Origin: Planctomycetota bacterium | GTDB lineage: Bacteria; Planctomycetota; Phycisphaerae; WQYP01; JAJZKY01 | Length of the DNA stretch: 10,273 nt | Assembly (NCBI GenBank): GCA_021803885.1 | Contig: JAJZKY010000112.1 | Span: forward strand, 1 to 10,273 | Direction: 5' to 3' | Shown: positions 1-6,384 of the stretch, piece after piece | Layout of the letters: each line of letters opens with the position of its first letter | Numbering within the stretch: the first letter of the stretch is position 1 | Made by a program: the position numbers and the translations under genes | The notes under the pieces: generated by a model | Database searches by the model: none | Told to the model about the DNA's origin: nothing | What the model saw: the letters and a program-made list of their open reading frames with translations, nothing else

Positions 1-2483
1 GCCCCATTCTGGTCGGAGGCGATTTAGCCAATATCTTTCCCAAGAACTACATCGTTTCCGATACCTACACCTTCAGCCCGCGTGTCGTAAATCAGTTCAG
101 CTATAGCTTTACGCGATTCTTCCAGGACATCCACAACGCCACGCAGGGTGTTCAGGAGTGGATGGCGCCGACCATGGGAATCACCAACCTGCCCCAGGGC
201 CAGGCTGGCGAGGAGTTCCCTGGAGCGCAATTCGGAACGACAAAAACTTATGGCACCGCGCTTACCGGATGGACACAGAATGGCAACGCCGCGTCCACGC
301 AGCTTACCACGCCAAATAACTATGCGCTCACTGACAACCTCCAATGGCTAAAGGGCAAGCATGCCCTGACCGTAGGCATCACCTATCAGTGGCAGCAGTT
401 CAATAACGCCAACCCCGCCACCTACACCGGCATTCTCTCCCTCGCTTACAACGCATTCTCCACCGCCAACTTCGCGGCCGGTTCGAATGTCCTGAACGAC
501 ACAAGCACCGGATTTTCCTACGCCAGCTATCTCCTGGGCGCAGTCGGAGGATCCAATTCGGATGCCACGTCGGCTCCGGCGCTTGGCCTCCAGCCCGTAA
601 GCGAACTGGGCGGCCGCTACCACCCCTTTGCCATCTATGTGCAGGATAGCTACAAGGTCACGCCCAAGCTGACCCTCGACCTCGGGCTTCGCTGGGATTA
701 CCTGCCTCCCTATCAAGAAGTCAAAAACCGCTGGACCTTCCTCAACCCCAACCTGATCAACCCCCTCACGGGAACCCACGGCCTGATGCAGTTCGCCGGC
801 AATTACGGCGGACCGGGGGTCAGTTGCAATTGCAGAACGCCCGTAAAAACCTACTGGAAGAACTGGGGACCGCGCATCGGCCTGGCCTACGGGATCAACA
901 ACAAGACCGTGGTCCGTGCGGGATTTGCCGTGGTCTACTCGCAGGCCGGCGGCGTAGGCGGCCGCGGCGGCGCCTTCAACGGTACCGGGCAGCTTGGCTT
1001 CAACATGACGGCGATCGGTCCCACTGAGGTCGGCACCGGCGCCAATGCGGGGCCGTCCTACTGGCTGAATAACAGCTCTTACTTCAGCAGCATCGGCCTG
1101 GCAAACACCGGCCTCTTCGGGCCCGGCTTCACCTACCCGCAGGCGCCCACTCCAGGCGTTGCGGCACAGGAACTGAACACCGGTTTCTACGTGAACAGTG
1201 CGGGAAAATTTGTGAGCGCCGGCTCGGTCAACTATGCCGATCCTTACTTCTCCAGCCGCGCGCCCGAACTGGTGCTCTTCAACTTCGGCTTTGAGCGTGC
1301 CCTGACCCAGAACATGACTCTGGCTGTCAACTATGTGGGCAACGAAAGCCACTTCATCATCAACTCCGGCACCACCGGCGGCAACGCGCGCGGGTACTGG
1401 TCAGGCCAGCTCAATCCCAGGTATCTGGCGGCTCTTGGTTCTGTCACCGACATCACGGACTCGGAACCTATTCTGCTTGCCCCGGCCACGGCCGCGAACG
1501 TGGCCAAGGCTGCTCAATACGCACCTGGAATCCCGTTTCTGCCGTGGTACGAGCAGGCAGCGACAGCGAACAAGTCCGCCACCATTGCGCATATGCTGGT
1601 TCCTTTCCCGCAATACAGCGGCATGGGCGATACATGGGGCAACGTCGGCAACTACAACTACAACTCCCTGCAGATTACGTTGCAGCAGCGCATGGCCAAT
1701 GGGCTGACCTTCAACGCCAATTACACCTTCTCCAAGAACATCGGCGATGACGGCACCTTCCGCAGCGGCTACCCCATTCCGGCAGCCGCGATTTCGCACG
1801 GGACCAGAAGCTATGGCATGGACGCCATTGAACGTGGGCTCACCGCCATCGATAGGCCCAGCGTCTTCAATTTCTATGGCGTCTATCAGTTGCCCTTTGG
1901 GAAGGATCATATCGGCGGCAACTCGAAGGTAGTCGATTGGCTGGCCGGCAATTGGCAGCTCTCCGGCATCTACACCGTCAGTTCCGGAACCCCATTCGCC
2001 GTTACCTGGAGCGGCTGCGGGTCCAACGTGCCGGGGCAGGGCCAGTGCATGCCCGACCAGAATGGGGCGTTCACGGGTAAAGCCCGCATCAACGGCAACT
2101 TTGGCAAAGGGCCCAATGGTTACCAGAAGGCCAGCCTTGGCAAGGTCCAGTACATTGACGTCAGCGCATTTTCCACGCCGCAGAACGTCTCAACCACCAG
2201 CACGCCGCTGTACCTGCTCGGCAACGCTCCACGGACCGGAGCCTACACGCTCCGGAATAACAAGACCTGGAATGGCGTCCAGGCCGGTCTGCGCCGTACC
2301 TTCCCGTTGCACTGGGAAGACGCGAATTTCATCTTCGAGGCGGATTGCATCAACGTCTGGAATCGCGTGAACTTCGGCAACCCCAATGCGAGCTGGTCTG
2401 CCGGCTCAACCACCTTTGGCACGGTCACCAGCGCCAGCGGCGATCCGCGCGACTGGCAGTTTGCCGGTCACATCACCTTCTAA
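1..2483 (+). CDS. TonB-dependent receptor, Oar-like, 5'-truncated by window edge
   Basis: This is an outer-membrane beta-barrel protein that probably binds a substrate and moves it into the periplasm using TonB energy. The reading frame is open from base 3 to a TAA at 2481-2483, giving about 826 residues. The first in-frame ATG at 162 is internal, because coding continues upstream to the window edge. The signal peptide, carboxypeptidase-regulatory-like domain and plug expected in this roughly 1,100-1,250-residue family are missing or mostly outside the window. What remains is barrel: alternating aromatic/hydrophobic strands, the blocks YVQDSYKV...LTLDLGLRWDY (about 637-701), NWGPRIGLAYG and NYNYNSLQITLQQR, and a terminal Phe (AGHITF) typical of outer-membrane barrels. 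Many of these blocks recur in the receptor at the right end, so the two are diverged paralogs. Two short Cys-containing segments (CNC near 825-835 and GCG...GQC near 2013-2048) could form disulfides in surface loops. A strong hairpin follows the stop. The substrate cannot be read from the sequence. Confidence 0.9.
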   Translation, partial: PILVGGDLANIFPKNYIVSDTYTFSPRVVNQFSYSFTRFFQDIHNATQGVQEWMAPTMGITNLPQGQAGEEFPGAQFGTTKTYGTALTGWTQNGNAASTQLTTPNNYALTDNLQWLKGKHALTVGITYQWQQFNNANPATYTGILSLAYNAFSTANFAAGSNVLNDTSTGFSYASYLLGAVGGSNSDATSAPALGLQPVSELGGRYHPFAIYVQDSYKVTPKLTLDLGLRWDYLPPYQEVKNRWTFLNPNLINPLTGTHGLMQFAGNYGGPGVSCNCRTPVKTYWKNWGPRIGLAYGINNKTVVRAGFAVVYSQAGGVGGRGGAFNGTGQLGFNMTAIGPTEVGTGANAGPSYWLNNSSYFSSIGLANTGLFGPGFTYPQAPTPGVAAQELNTGFYVNSAGKFVSAGSVNYADPYFSSRAPELVLFNFGFERALTQNMTLAVNYVGNESHFIINSGTTGGNARGYWSGQLNPRYLAALGSVTDITDSEPILLAPATAANVAKAAQYAPGIPFLPWYEQAATANKSATIAHMLVPFPQYSGMGDTWGNVGNYNYNSLQITLQQRMANGLTFNANYTFSKNIGDDGTFRSGYPIPAAAISHGTRSYGMDAIERGLTAIDRPSVFNFYGVYQLPFGKDHIGGNSKVVDWLAGNWQLSGIYTVSSGTPFAVTWSGCGSNVPGQGQCMPDQNGAFTGKARINGNFGKGPNGYQKASLGKVQYIDVSAFSTPQNVSTTSTPLYLLGNAPRTGAYTLRNNKTWNGVQAGLRRTFPLHWEDANFIFEADCINVWNRVNFGNPNASWSAGSTTFGTVTSASGDPRDWQFAGHITF

Positions 2484-2505
2484 CCTCCACAAGGGAGCCG
2501 AAACC

Positions 2506-2542
2506 GGAGCCTGATGGCGCAATCCTCGCGCCACCAGGCTCC
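2506..2542 (+). terminator. Strong hairpin, probable transcription terminator of the receptor gene
   Basis: The arms are GGAGCCTGATGGCGC (2506-2520) and GCGCCACCAGGCTCC (2528-2542), around a 7-base loop. They pair over 15 positions with a single A-C mismatch. The hairpin begins 22 bases after the receptor stop codon. The bases that follow (GCCTGTCTTTAT) are only weakly T-rich, so this is either a poor intrinsic terminator or an mRNA 3'-end stabilising hairpin. It would separate the receptor transcript from the ABC genes. Confidence 0.65.
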
Positions 2543-2653
2543 GCCTGTCTTTATCGGGCAAGGCAATCTTATGAAGAGTCCCCGCTGACCACCCCGCGCT
2601 CTAAAAAGTCAAGTCCCGGAATTCAAAACTCTCACTCTTGCAACAACTTGCAT

Positions 2654-2667
2654 TTGCAGGTAATTTC
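2654..2667 (+). repeat. Direct repeat copy 1 (TTGCAGGTAATTTC)
   Basis: This is an exact 14-base match to 2865-2878, 211 bases downstream. It follows two further TTGCA words at 2638 and 2648. It may be a duplicated binding site or a chance or ancestral duplication. Identity stops abruptly outside the 14 bases. Confidence 0.5.
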
Positions 2668-2724
2668 CCTCTCGTCGCGCACAATAGAAACAAAATCGCG
2701 TGCCGGGCACACACCCGCCAACTT

Positions 2725-2738
2725 GTTAACTCGTTAAC
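2725..2738. promoter_or_regulatory. GTTAAC-TC-GTTAAC dyad, possible operator
   Basis: Two self-complementary GTTAAC hexamers are separated by two bases, so the site is both a direct and a near-perfect inverted repeat. It is A/T-rich within G+C-rich surroundings and lies 14 bases before the Shine-Dalgarno sequence of the candidate small ORF. This symmetry suits a dimeric helix-turn-helix repressor. I do not recognise it as a named Zur, Fur or MntR consensus, so the function is inferred from shape only. Confidence 0.3.
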
Positions 2739-2763
2739 CTGCTAATCCGCCGGAGAGGAACTC

Positions 2764-2874
2764 ATGACCATCACAAGCCCACCAGCTCCGCCAGCCGCGC
2801 CAGCTCACCAGGCTTCCGGCACGCACCCACCCCCCCTGAAATATTTTCTTTTCCACAGAATCTCTTGCAGGTAA
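2764..2874 (+). CDS. Candidate 36-residue proline-rich small ORF or leader peptide
   Basis: An ATG at 2764 is preceded by GGAGAGG at 2752-2758 with 5-base spacing, the best-placed Shine-Dalgarno sequence in this gap. The product begins MTITSPPAPPAAPAHQAS, is Pro/Ala-rich with a PPP stretch at residues 23-25, and ends in a hydrophobic/aromatic then basic tail. The stop (TAA, 2872-2874) falls inside the second copy of the 14-base repeat. There is no recognisable family, signal peptide or clear membrane helix. It could be a small protein, a translated leader whose proline run stalls ribosomes, the remnant start of a decayed gene, or chance. Only the start context argues for it. Confidence 0.22.
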   Translation: MTITSPPAPPAAPAHQASGTHPPPLKYFLFHRISCR

Positions 2875-2878
2875 TTTC
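2865..2878 (+). repeat. Direct repeat copy 2 (TTGCAGGTAATTTC)
   Basis: This is the second exact copy of the 14-base word at 2654-2667. It overlaps the stop codon of the candidate small ORF and runs into TTTGTAACC, which gives a weak imperfect dyad (GGTAA...TAACC, 2870-2887). Confidence 0.5.
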
Positions 2879-3048
2879 TTTGTAACCAAGAATGCAGCTA
2901 CGGATGGCCGTCTTCCCGGATGGGGACAAGCAACCGTTACTCTACACGGCCGGTCTTTCGCCCCTGCCTGCGTTAGAGGGCTGACACACTGCCTGAAGCG
3001 CAATCCTGCGGTCCATGCCTTTCGCCCCATTTCCTGTGTCGGCGCTCC

Positions 3049-3077
3049 TTGCCTTCTCGGCCATCCGGCAGTATATA
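3049..3077 (+). promoter_or_regulatory. Candidate sigma70-type promoter for the ABC transporter pair
   Basis: TTGCCT (3049-3054) and TATATA (3072-3077) are separated by 17 bases, each matching four of six consensus positions. Initiation would then fall near 3084, leaving a leader of about 90 bases before the ATG at 3173. TATATA is conspicuous in G+C-rich DNA. This would also place the upstream in-frame ATG at 3077 outside the transcript, supporting the later start. It rests on consensus matching by eye only. Confidence 0.33.
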
Positions 3078-3172
3078 TGAGCGTTACTCCGGCTTTGCGC
3101 CAGAACTTCTGCTGCGCGGTTGCTCTGGCGCGTTACCGCGCGCGCCCTACAACGGAGGCAATAGCCAAGTCC

Positions 3173-3862
3173 ATGAACGACGTTCTGTTGGAAGTCAGAA
3201 ATTTCAAAGTCATCCTGGACGGAACTCTCATCCTGTCCGACTTGAACTTCACGGTTGACGAGGGAGAATTTCTCACCATCCTCGGCCCCAACGGAGCAGG
3301 GAAAACCGTCTTGGTCAAGGCGCTTTTGAACCTGGTGCCTTACACCGGCGAACTGCGCTGGCACAAGAAGCCCAAGATCGGATACCTGCCGCAGGGGCTC
3401 AACCAGACGTCTGTAAGAGACATGCCCCTGACGGTGAAGGATTTCTTCGCGCTCAAAAAGCTCCAGCCTGACCAGGTCCTGAACAACCTTGCTCTCGTCG
3501 GCCTCCAAGAGTCTGTGCTGGGAAAAAGGGCCGGCCACCTTTCCGGCGGAGAGTTCCAAAGGATGCTGGTCGCATGGGTTCTGGCGTCGCACCCCAGCGT
3601 GCTTTTTCTGGATGAACCCACGACGGCTGTCGACGTCGCCGGTGGCGAAACCATCTATTCGCTTTTGAAAGCGATCTGGCAGGCTCAAAAACTGACCATC
3701 TTCCAGGTCACCCACGACCTGAATATCGTATTTGCGCACTCCACCCACGTGCTTTGCCTATCGAGGCGTGGAGGCCTCTGCTACGGCGTTCCGAAGGAAG
3801 TGCTGACACCAGATGTTTTGAGCGACATGTACGGGGCCGAGATCAAGTTTCATACACATTGA
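3173..3862 (+). CDS. Metal-type ABC transporter ATP-binding protein (ZnuC/MntB-like)
   Basis: This is the cytoplasmic ATPase of an ABC importer, 229 residues, probably driving Zn2+ or Mn2+ uptake with the permease encoded 13 bases downstream. All nucleotide-binding motifs are intact: Walker A GPNGAGKT (residues 38-45), Q-loop Gln in YLPQG (74), signature LSGGE (123-127), Walker B VLFLDEP (from 143) and H-loop VTHD (His 181). The stretch after Walker B (TTAVDVAGGETIYSLL) and the tail CLSRRGG...YGVPKEVLT...MYGAE...HTH follow the pattern of the zinc/manganese ABC family. I chose ATG 3173 because GGAGG lies at 3154-3158 and the family-like sequence (LLEVRNFKVILDG) begins just after it. The 32 residues from an upstream ATG (3077) are unlike the family and have no ribosome site. 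The SD-ATG spacing of 14 bases is longer than ideal. Metal specificity cannot be told from the ATPase. Confidence 0.9.
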   Translation: MNDVLLEVRNFKVILDGTLILSDLNFTVDEGEFLTILGPNGAGKTVLVKALLNLVPYTGELRWHKKPKIGYLPQGLNQTSVRDMPLTVKDFFALKKLQPDQVLNNLALVGLQESVLGKRAGHLSGGEFQRMLVAWVLASHPSVLFLDEPTTAVDVAGGETIYSLLKAIWQAQKLTIFQVTHDLNIVFAHSTHVLCLSRRGGLCYGVPKEVLTPDVLSDMYGAEIKFHTH

Positions 3863-3875
3863 GGTGCTTTGACCC

Positions 3876-4643
3876 ATGACGAGCCAACTCATTCTGAGCC
3901 TGATCAGCGGAGTCTTCATTGCCGGTTCAGCCGCATACCTGGGGACTCTTATGCTGTCCAAGAAAATGGCGGTTGTGGCCGGCCCGTTGGGACATCTGGC
4001 GCTGCCCGGAGCCGCGCTGGCCCTGGTCTACGGATTCAGCATTTCTCTGGGAGCTTTCCCATTTGTCGTAGGCGGTATCGTGCTGATCTGGCTGCTGGAG
4101 ATCAGGACAAAGCTCCAGATGGAAGCCCTGACAGCGATCGTTTTCGCGACCGGCGTAGCTGCTGCTTTTCTATTTTTGCCCATTGATAAAGCGCAGGCCG
4201 CCTTGATTGGCGACATCTCTCGGGTGGGAATCGATGCAACCATTGCCGCCGTTATCTTGGGCACCATCGTTTTCGTCGCCGTGAACCGCAGCTATTCGAA
4301 GATCATGCTGGTCAGTATTCACGAGGATCTGGCAAGAACCGAGAGGATCAACGTCAAGCTCTATAACCTTCTCTACCTCTCGGCCATCGCCATTATCGTG
4401 GCCCTGGGAGTTGACCTTGTCGGTGGGCTGATGACCGCCGCCTTGGTGGCCATTCCTGCCGCAGCGGCAAGAAATGTGAGCAGTACGCTTGCCCAGTACA
4501 GCCTTGCCGCCGGCGCATTCGGCGTCATCTCCGCGATTGTCGGCATTCTCTCTGGCGCCTTTTCCGGTCTTCCAGCGGGTCCGCTCGTGATTCTCTCCAG
4601 CGGGGTTATCTTCTTGGCTACCGTCCCTCTGGCAAAGGTTTGA
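3876..4643 (+). CDS. Metal-type ABC transporter permease (ABC-3 family, ZnuB-like)
   Basis: This 255-residue inner-membrane permease forms the translocation channel for a divalent metal together with the preceding ATPase. About seven or eight hydrophobic segments are visible, starting with LILSLISGVFIAGSAAYLG near the N-terminus and ending with a long hydrophobic region from about 208 to 252. Family features include the His-Leu-Ala-Leu-Pro-Gly block (His40-Gly45), which matches the SHAALPG region of ZnuB/MntC proteins, and the DLVGGLMTAALVAIPAAAA block (about 180-198). The residues before His40 read GPLG rather than the more usual D-A-L-S, a substitution near the pore. The ATG follows GAGGTG at 3861-3866, which overlaps the end of the ATPase gene, so the genes are almost certainly co-transcribed and possibly translationally coupled. 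No periplasmic binding protein gene follows. The length is at the short end for the family. Confidence 0.88.
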   Translation: MTSQLILSLISGVFIAGSAAYLGTLMLSKKMAVVAGPLGHLALPGAALALVYGFSISLGAFPFVVGGIVLIWLLEIRTKLQMEALTAIVFATGVAAAFLFLPIDKAQAALIGDISRVGIDATIAAVILGTIVFVAVNRSYSKIMLVSIHEDLARTERINVKLYNLLYLSAIAIIVALGVDLVGGLMTAALVAIPAAAARNVSSTLAQYSLAAGAFGVISAIVGILSGAFSGLPAGPLVILSSGVIFLATVPLAKV

Positions 4644-4806
4644 ACGCAACGCAAACGCCCAACCGCAAAGGCGAGCAAAATTCCCGCGCTTCCAGACATT
4701 CCGCTACTGCCTCTGAACGGTAATCAGATCCAGCGCATTCAGAGTTGCGTCAGCCTTCGTAGATCGGCTTCGAGTCCTGCCCGCTGCAAAGGTTCCCCCT
4801 GCCAGC
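4644..4806. other. Convergent intergenic gap
   Basis: These 163 bases lie between the ends of the permease gene (plus strand) and the GH39 gene (minus strand). The only paired structure I see is CTCTGAA (4711-4717) with TTCAGAG (4738-4744), a 7-bp stem with a 20-base loop and no T-run on either side, which is weak as a terminator. No ORF or RNA gene is recognised here. Confidence 0.5.
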
Positions 4807-6330
4807 TCAGCGAATCTCCATGACTGCCAAACCCATGGGCGGCACTACGATCGTCAGCCGCTGATCGTGGATGGGAACGTCCTGCGGCGGTCCAACCTCC
4901 GCGGCCTGCCGTAACGCATGGACCTGCTGCGGTGTGGGGTATTTCGGACTGCCCATCTTCTTCCAGGCGGCCAGAACGTCGCCATGCTCGGCATCTACAC
5001 GGCGAATCGTGGCCCAGGCATCGTTGCCAATGCCCTTGAAATTAAAGACTACCGTCTTGTCAGAGCCCTGCACGCCCGGTTCAACAAGGTTCCACGCAGC
5101 AATCACCAGCGTTCCATCCGCCCGCCGCGTGACGATGGCTTCATTGACGGGCGCGGCAAGCCGCTCATTGCCAAGCTCGTGCAGCAGCATGAAAGCGTCG
5201 AAAGAGGGTTTGGGTATTCCGTCTTCAGCCACAAGGCCAAAGCCTCCATAGAACGGCGTCTTGATCACGCCCTGCTCTTCAAAAACATCGGAGAAAGTCC
5301 AGTACGACATCATCTTTGTCATGCTGGCGCATTTGCTGATGGTGTCGGCAAGCCATGGGCCCATGTAGATGGAGTCGGTAATGTCCTGATGATTGGCGTA
5401 GCTCGCGTTGAACTCGCTCCAGATCAGGGGAGTATCCGGCCGGGCAGAATGCAGGATTTCTTCGTGGACTTTCTCGATGGCCGCGCACACCATCTGGTGC
5501 GGTGCGACGTATCGGTGATCGTGGAAAACATCGATGGCCGAGTCGTCGCCATAGGCGTGCGAGGAGACAAAGTCGAGCGGCACATGGTCGCGCACGGCAT
5601 GGGCGATCATGTCGCCCACCCACGCCGCCTGCGCGGTTGCCGGTCCGCCCACACGCAGCCGCGGACTGACAGCTTTCAAAGCGCGCGCGGTGTTATCGTA
5701 CAGCTTGAAGTAAGTCGCTTGGGCGGGCTTGCCGGTCCAGAAACCGATGTTTGGCTCGTTCCAGACCTCGAAGTACCACTGGGAGACTTCGTTAATGCCG
5801 TAACGCTCGACTAGATGGCGCGCAAACGCAGTTATCAGTGCGTCCCACTTCGCATAGCTCGCAGGCGGAGAAACGATGGGGTGATACCAGAAGCTCTGGT
5901 AGTCAAGGTGAGCGGCCAGCAGCTTGGGCATGAAGCTGATCTCCACAAAGGGGCGAATCCCGTTGGCGAGCAGCGTGTCATAAATCTGGTCGACATACGA
6001 CCAGTTATAAACCGGCTGGCCTTGCGCATTTTGACTGTAAACGCCGTTCTCGTCGTCCAGAATTCCGTGGAAGCGGACGTAGCGAAACTTCGTGATCCCC
6101 TTCACCATGCGCAAGTCGTGCTGATAAGCCGCGCGCATCACCAGATTGGCGCGCCCTGAGCCAAACATTTCTTCCCAGGTATGCGGGAATGGTGTAGCCG
6201 CCGCGTGCGCATCGACGGTAATCTCCTCAGTCGATGCGGACTGTGAAGACACGGGCTGCTGAGCATCTGCACGGCAAAAGAAGATCATAAGAGCTGCCAC
6301 TGCACTGAACACAACACAATTGCGCAACAT
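4807..6330 (-). CDS. Secreted glycoside hydrolase family 39 protein (beta-xylosidase-like)
   Basis: This is a retaining glycosidase of the GH39 type, 507 residues, exported to the periplasm or beyond. Residues 1-23 (MLRNC...FFCRADA) form a Sec signal peptide with an Ala-Asp-Ala cleavage site before QQP. A (beta/alpha)8 barrel spans about residues 45-380, followed by a C-terminal beta-sandwich (about 390-507). The acid/base Glu is Glu192 in EVWNEPNIGFW and the nucleophile is Glu306 in PLIWSEFNASY. Their 114-residue spacing closely matches the E160/E277 pair of Thermoanaerobacterium XynB. GH39 includes beta-xylosidases, alpha-L-iduronidases and others, so the sugar is not settled. I chose the ATG at 6330 because it gives the signal peptide an ordinary start and GGGGGA lies just upstream. 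An ATG at 6351 (7 residues longer) and a TTG at 6372 are possible. It lies 54 bases after the six-hairpin gene on the same strand, probably one operon. Confidence 0.9.
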   Translation of the reverse strand: MLRNCVVFSAVAALMIFFCRADAQQPVSSQSASTEEITVDAHAAATPFPHTWEEMFGSGRANLVMRAAYQHDLRMVKGITKFRYVRFHGILDDENGVYSQNAQGQPVYNWSYVDQIYDTLLANGIRPFVEISFMPKLLAAHLDYQSFWYHPIVSPPASYAKWDALITAFARHLVERYGINEVSQWYFEVWNEPNIGFWTGKPAQATYFKLYDNTARALKAVSPRLRVGGPATAQAAWVGDMIAHAVRDHVPLDFVSSHAYGDDSAIDVFHDHRYVAPHQMVCAAIEKVHEEILHSARPDTPLIWSEFNASYANHQDITDSIYMGPWLADTISKCASMTKMMSYWTFSDVFEEQGVIKTPFYGGFGLVAEDGIPKPSFDAFMLLHELGNERLAAPVNEAIVTRRADGTLVIAAWNLVEPGVQGSDKTVVFNFKGIGNDAWATIRRVDAEHGDVLAAWKKMGSPKYPTPQQVHALRQAAEVGPPQDVPIHDQRLTIVVPPMGLAVMEIR

Positions 6331-6384
6331 TGGCTTTTCCCCCGCTTCCATTGAACGTCCTCGCACGAGCAACGAACATCCTGC

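Larger units (their letters stand above)
2543..3172. other. Long intergenic/leader region without a convincing gene
   Basis: These 630 bases lie between the receptor terminator and the chosen ABC ATPase start. Open frames here on both strands lack family-like sequence. The region contains repeated TTGCA words (2638, 2648, 2654, 2865), a 14-base direct repeat, a GTTAAC dyad, a small ORF with a good Shine-Dalgarno sequence (2764-2874), a C-run (2831-2836), and a TATATA-containing promoter candidate near 3049-3077. It is unusually long for this otherwise dense stretch, so it may hold regulatory DNA or the remains of a lost gene. Confidence 0.6.

Noticed and set aside
348..1352. Long minus-strand open frame opposite the left receptor gene (334 codons)
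   Set aside because: It lies wholly antisense to a well-supported receptor, has no family-like motifs, and is the kind of frame expected by chance in G+C-rich coding DNA.
2870..2887. GGTAA...TAACC as a zinc-regulator (Zur) box
   Set aside because: The dyad is imperfect, short and does not match a consensus I can name, so it is only noted with the repeat.
3077..3172. Upstream ATG at 3077 as the start of the ABC ATPase
   Set aside because: It has no ribosome site, lies within a candidate -10 element, and adds 32 residues unlike the family; the ATG at 3173 has an upstream GGAGG.
2942..3748. Minus-strand open frame opposite the ABC ATPase gene (268 codons)
   Set aside because: It overlaps an ATPase with all nucleotide-binding motifs intact and has no domain-like content.
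4711..4744. 7-bp hairpin with 20-base loop as a bidirectional terminator between convergent genes
   Set aside because: The stem is short, the loop long and there is no T-run; near chance level for 163 bases.
4632..4794. Nine-base direct repeat GCAAAGGTT at 4632 and 4786
   Set aside because: Too short, and one copy is within the permease coding sequence; likely chance.
4918..5814. Plus-strand open frame opposite the GH39 gene (298 codons)
   Set aside because: It is antisense to a gene with intact catalytic motifs, and its translation shows no recognisable domain.
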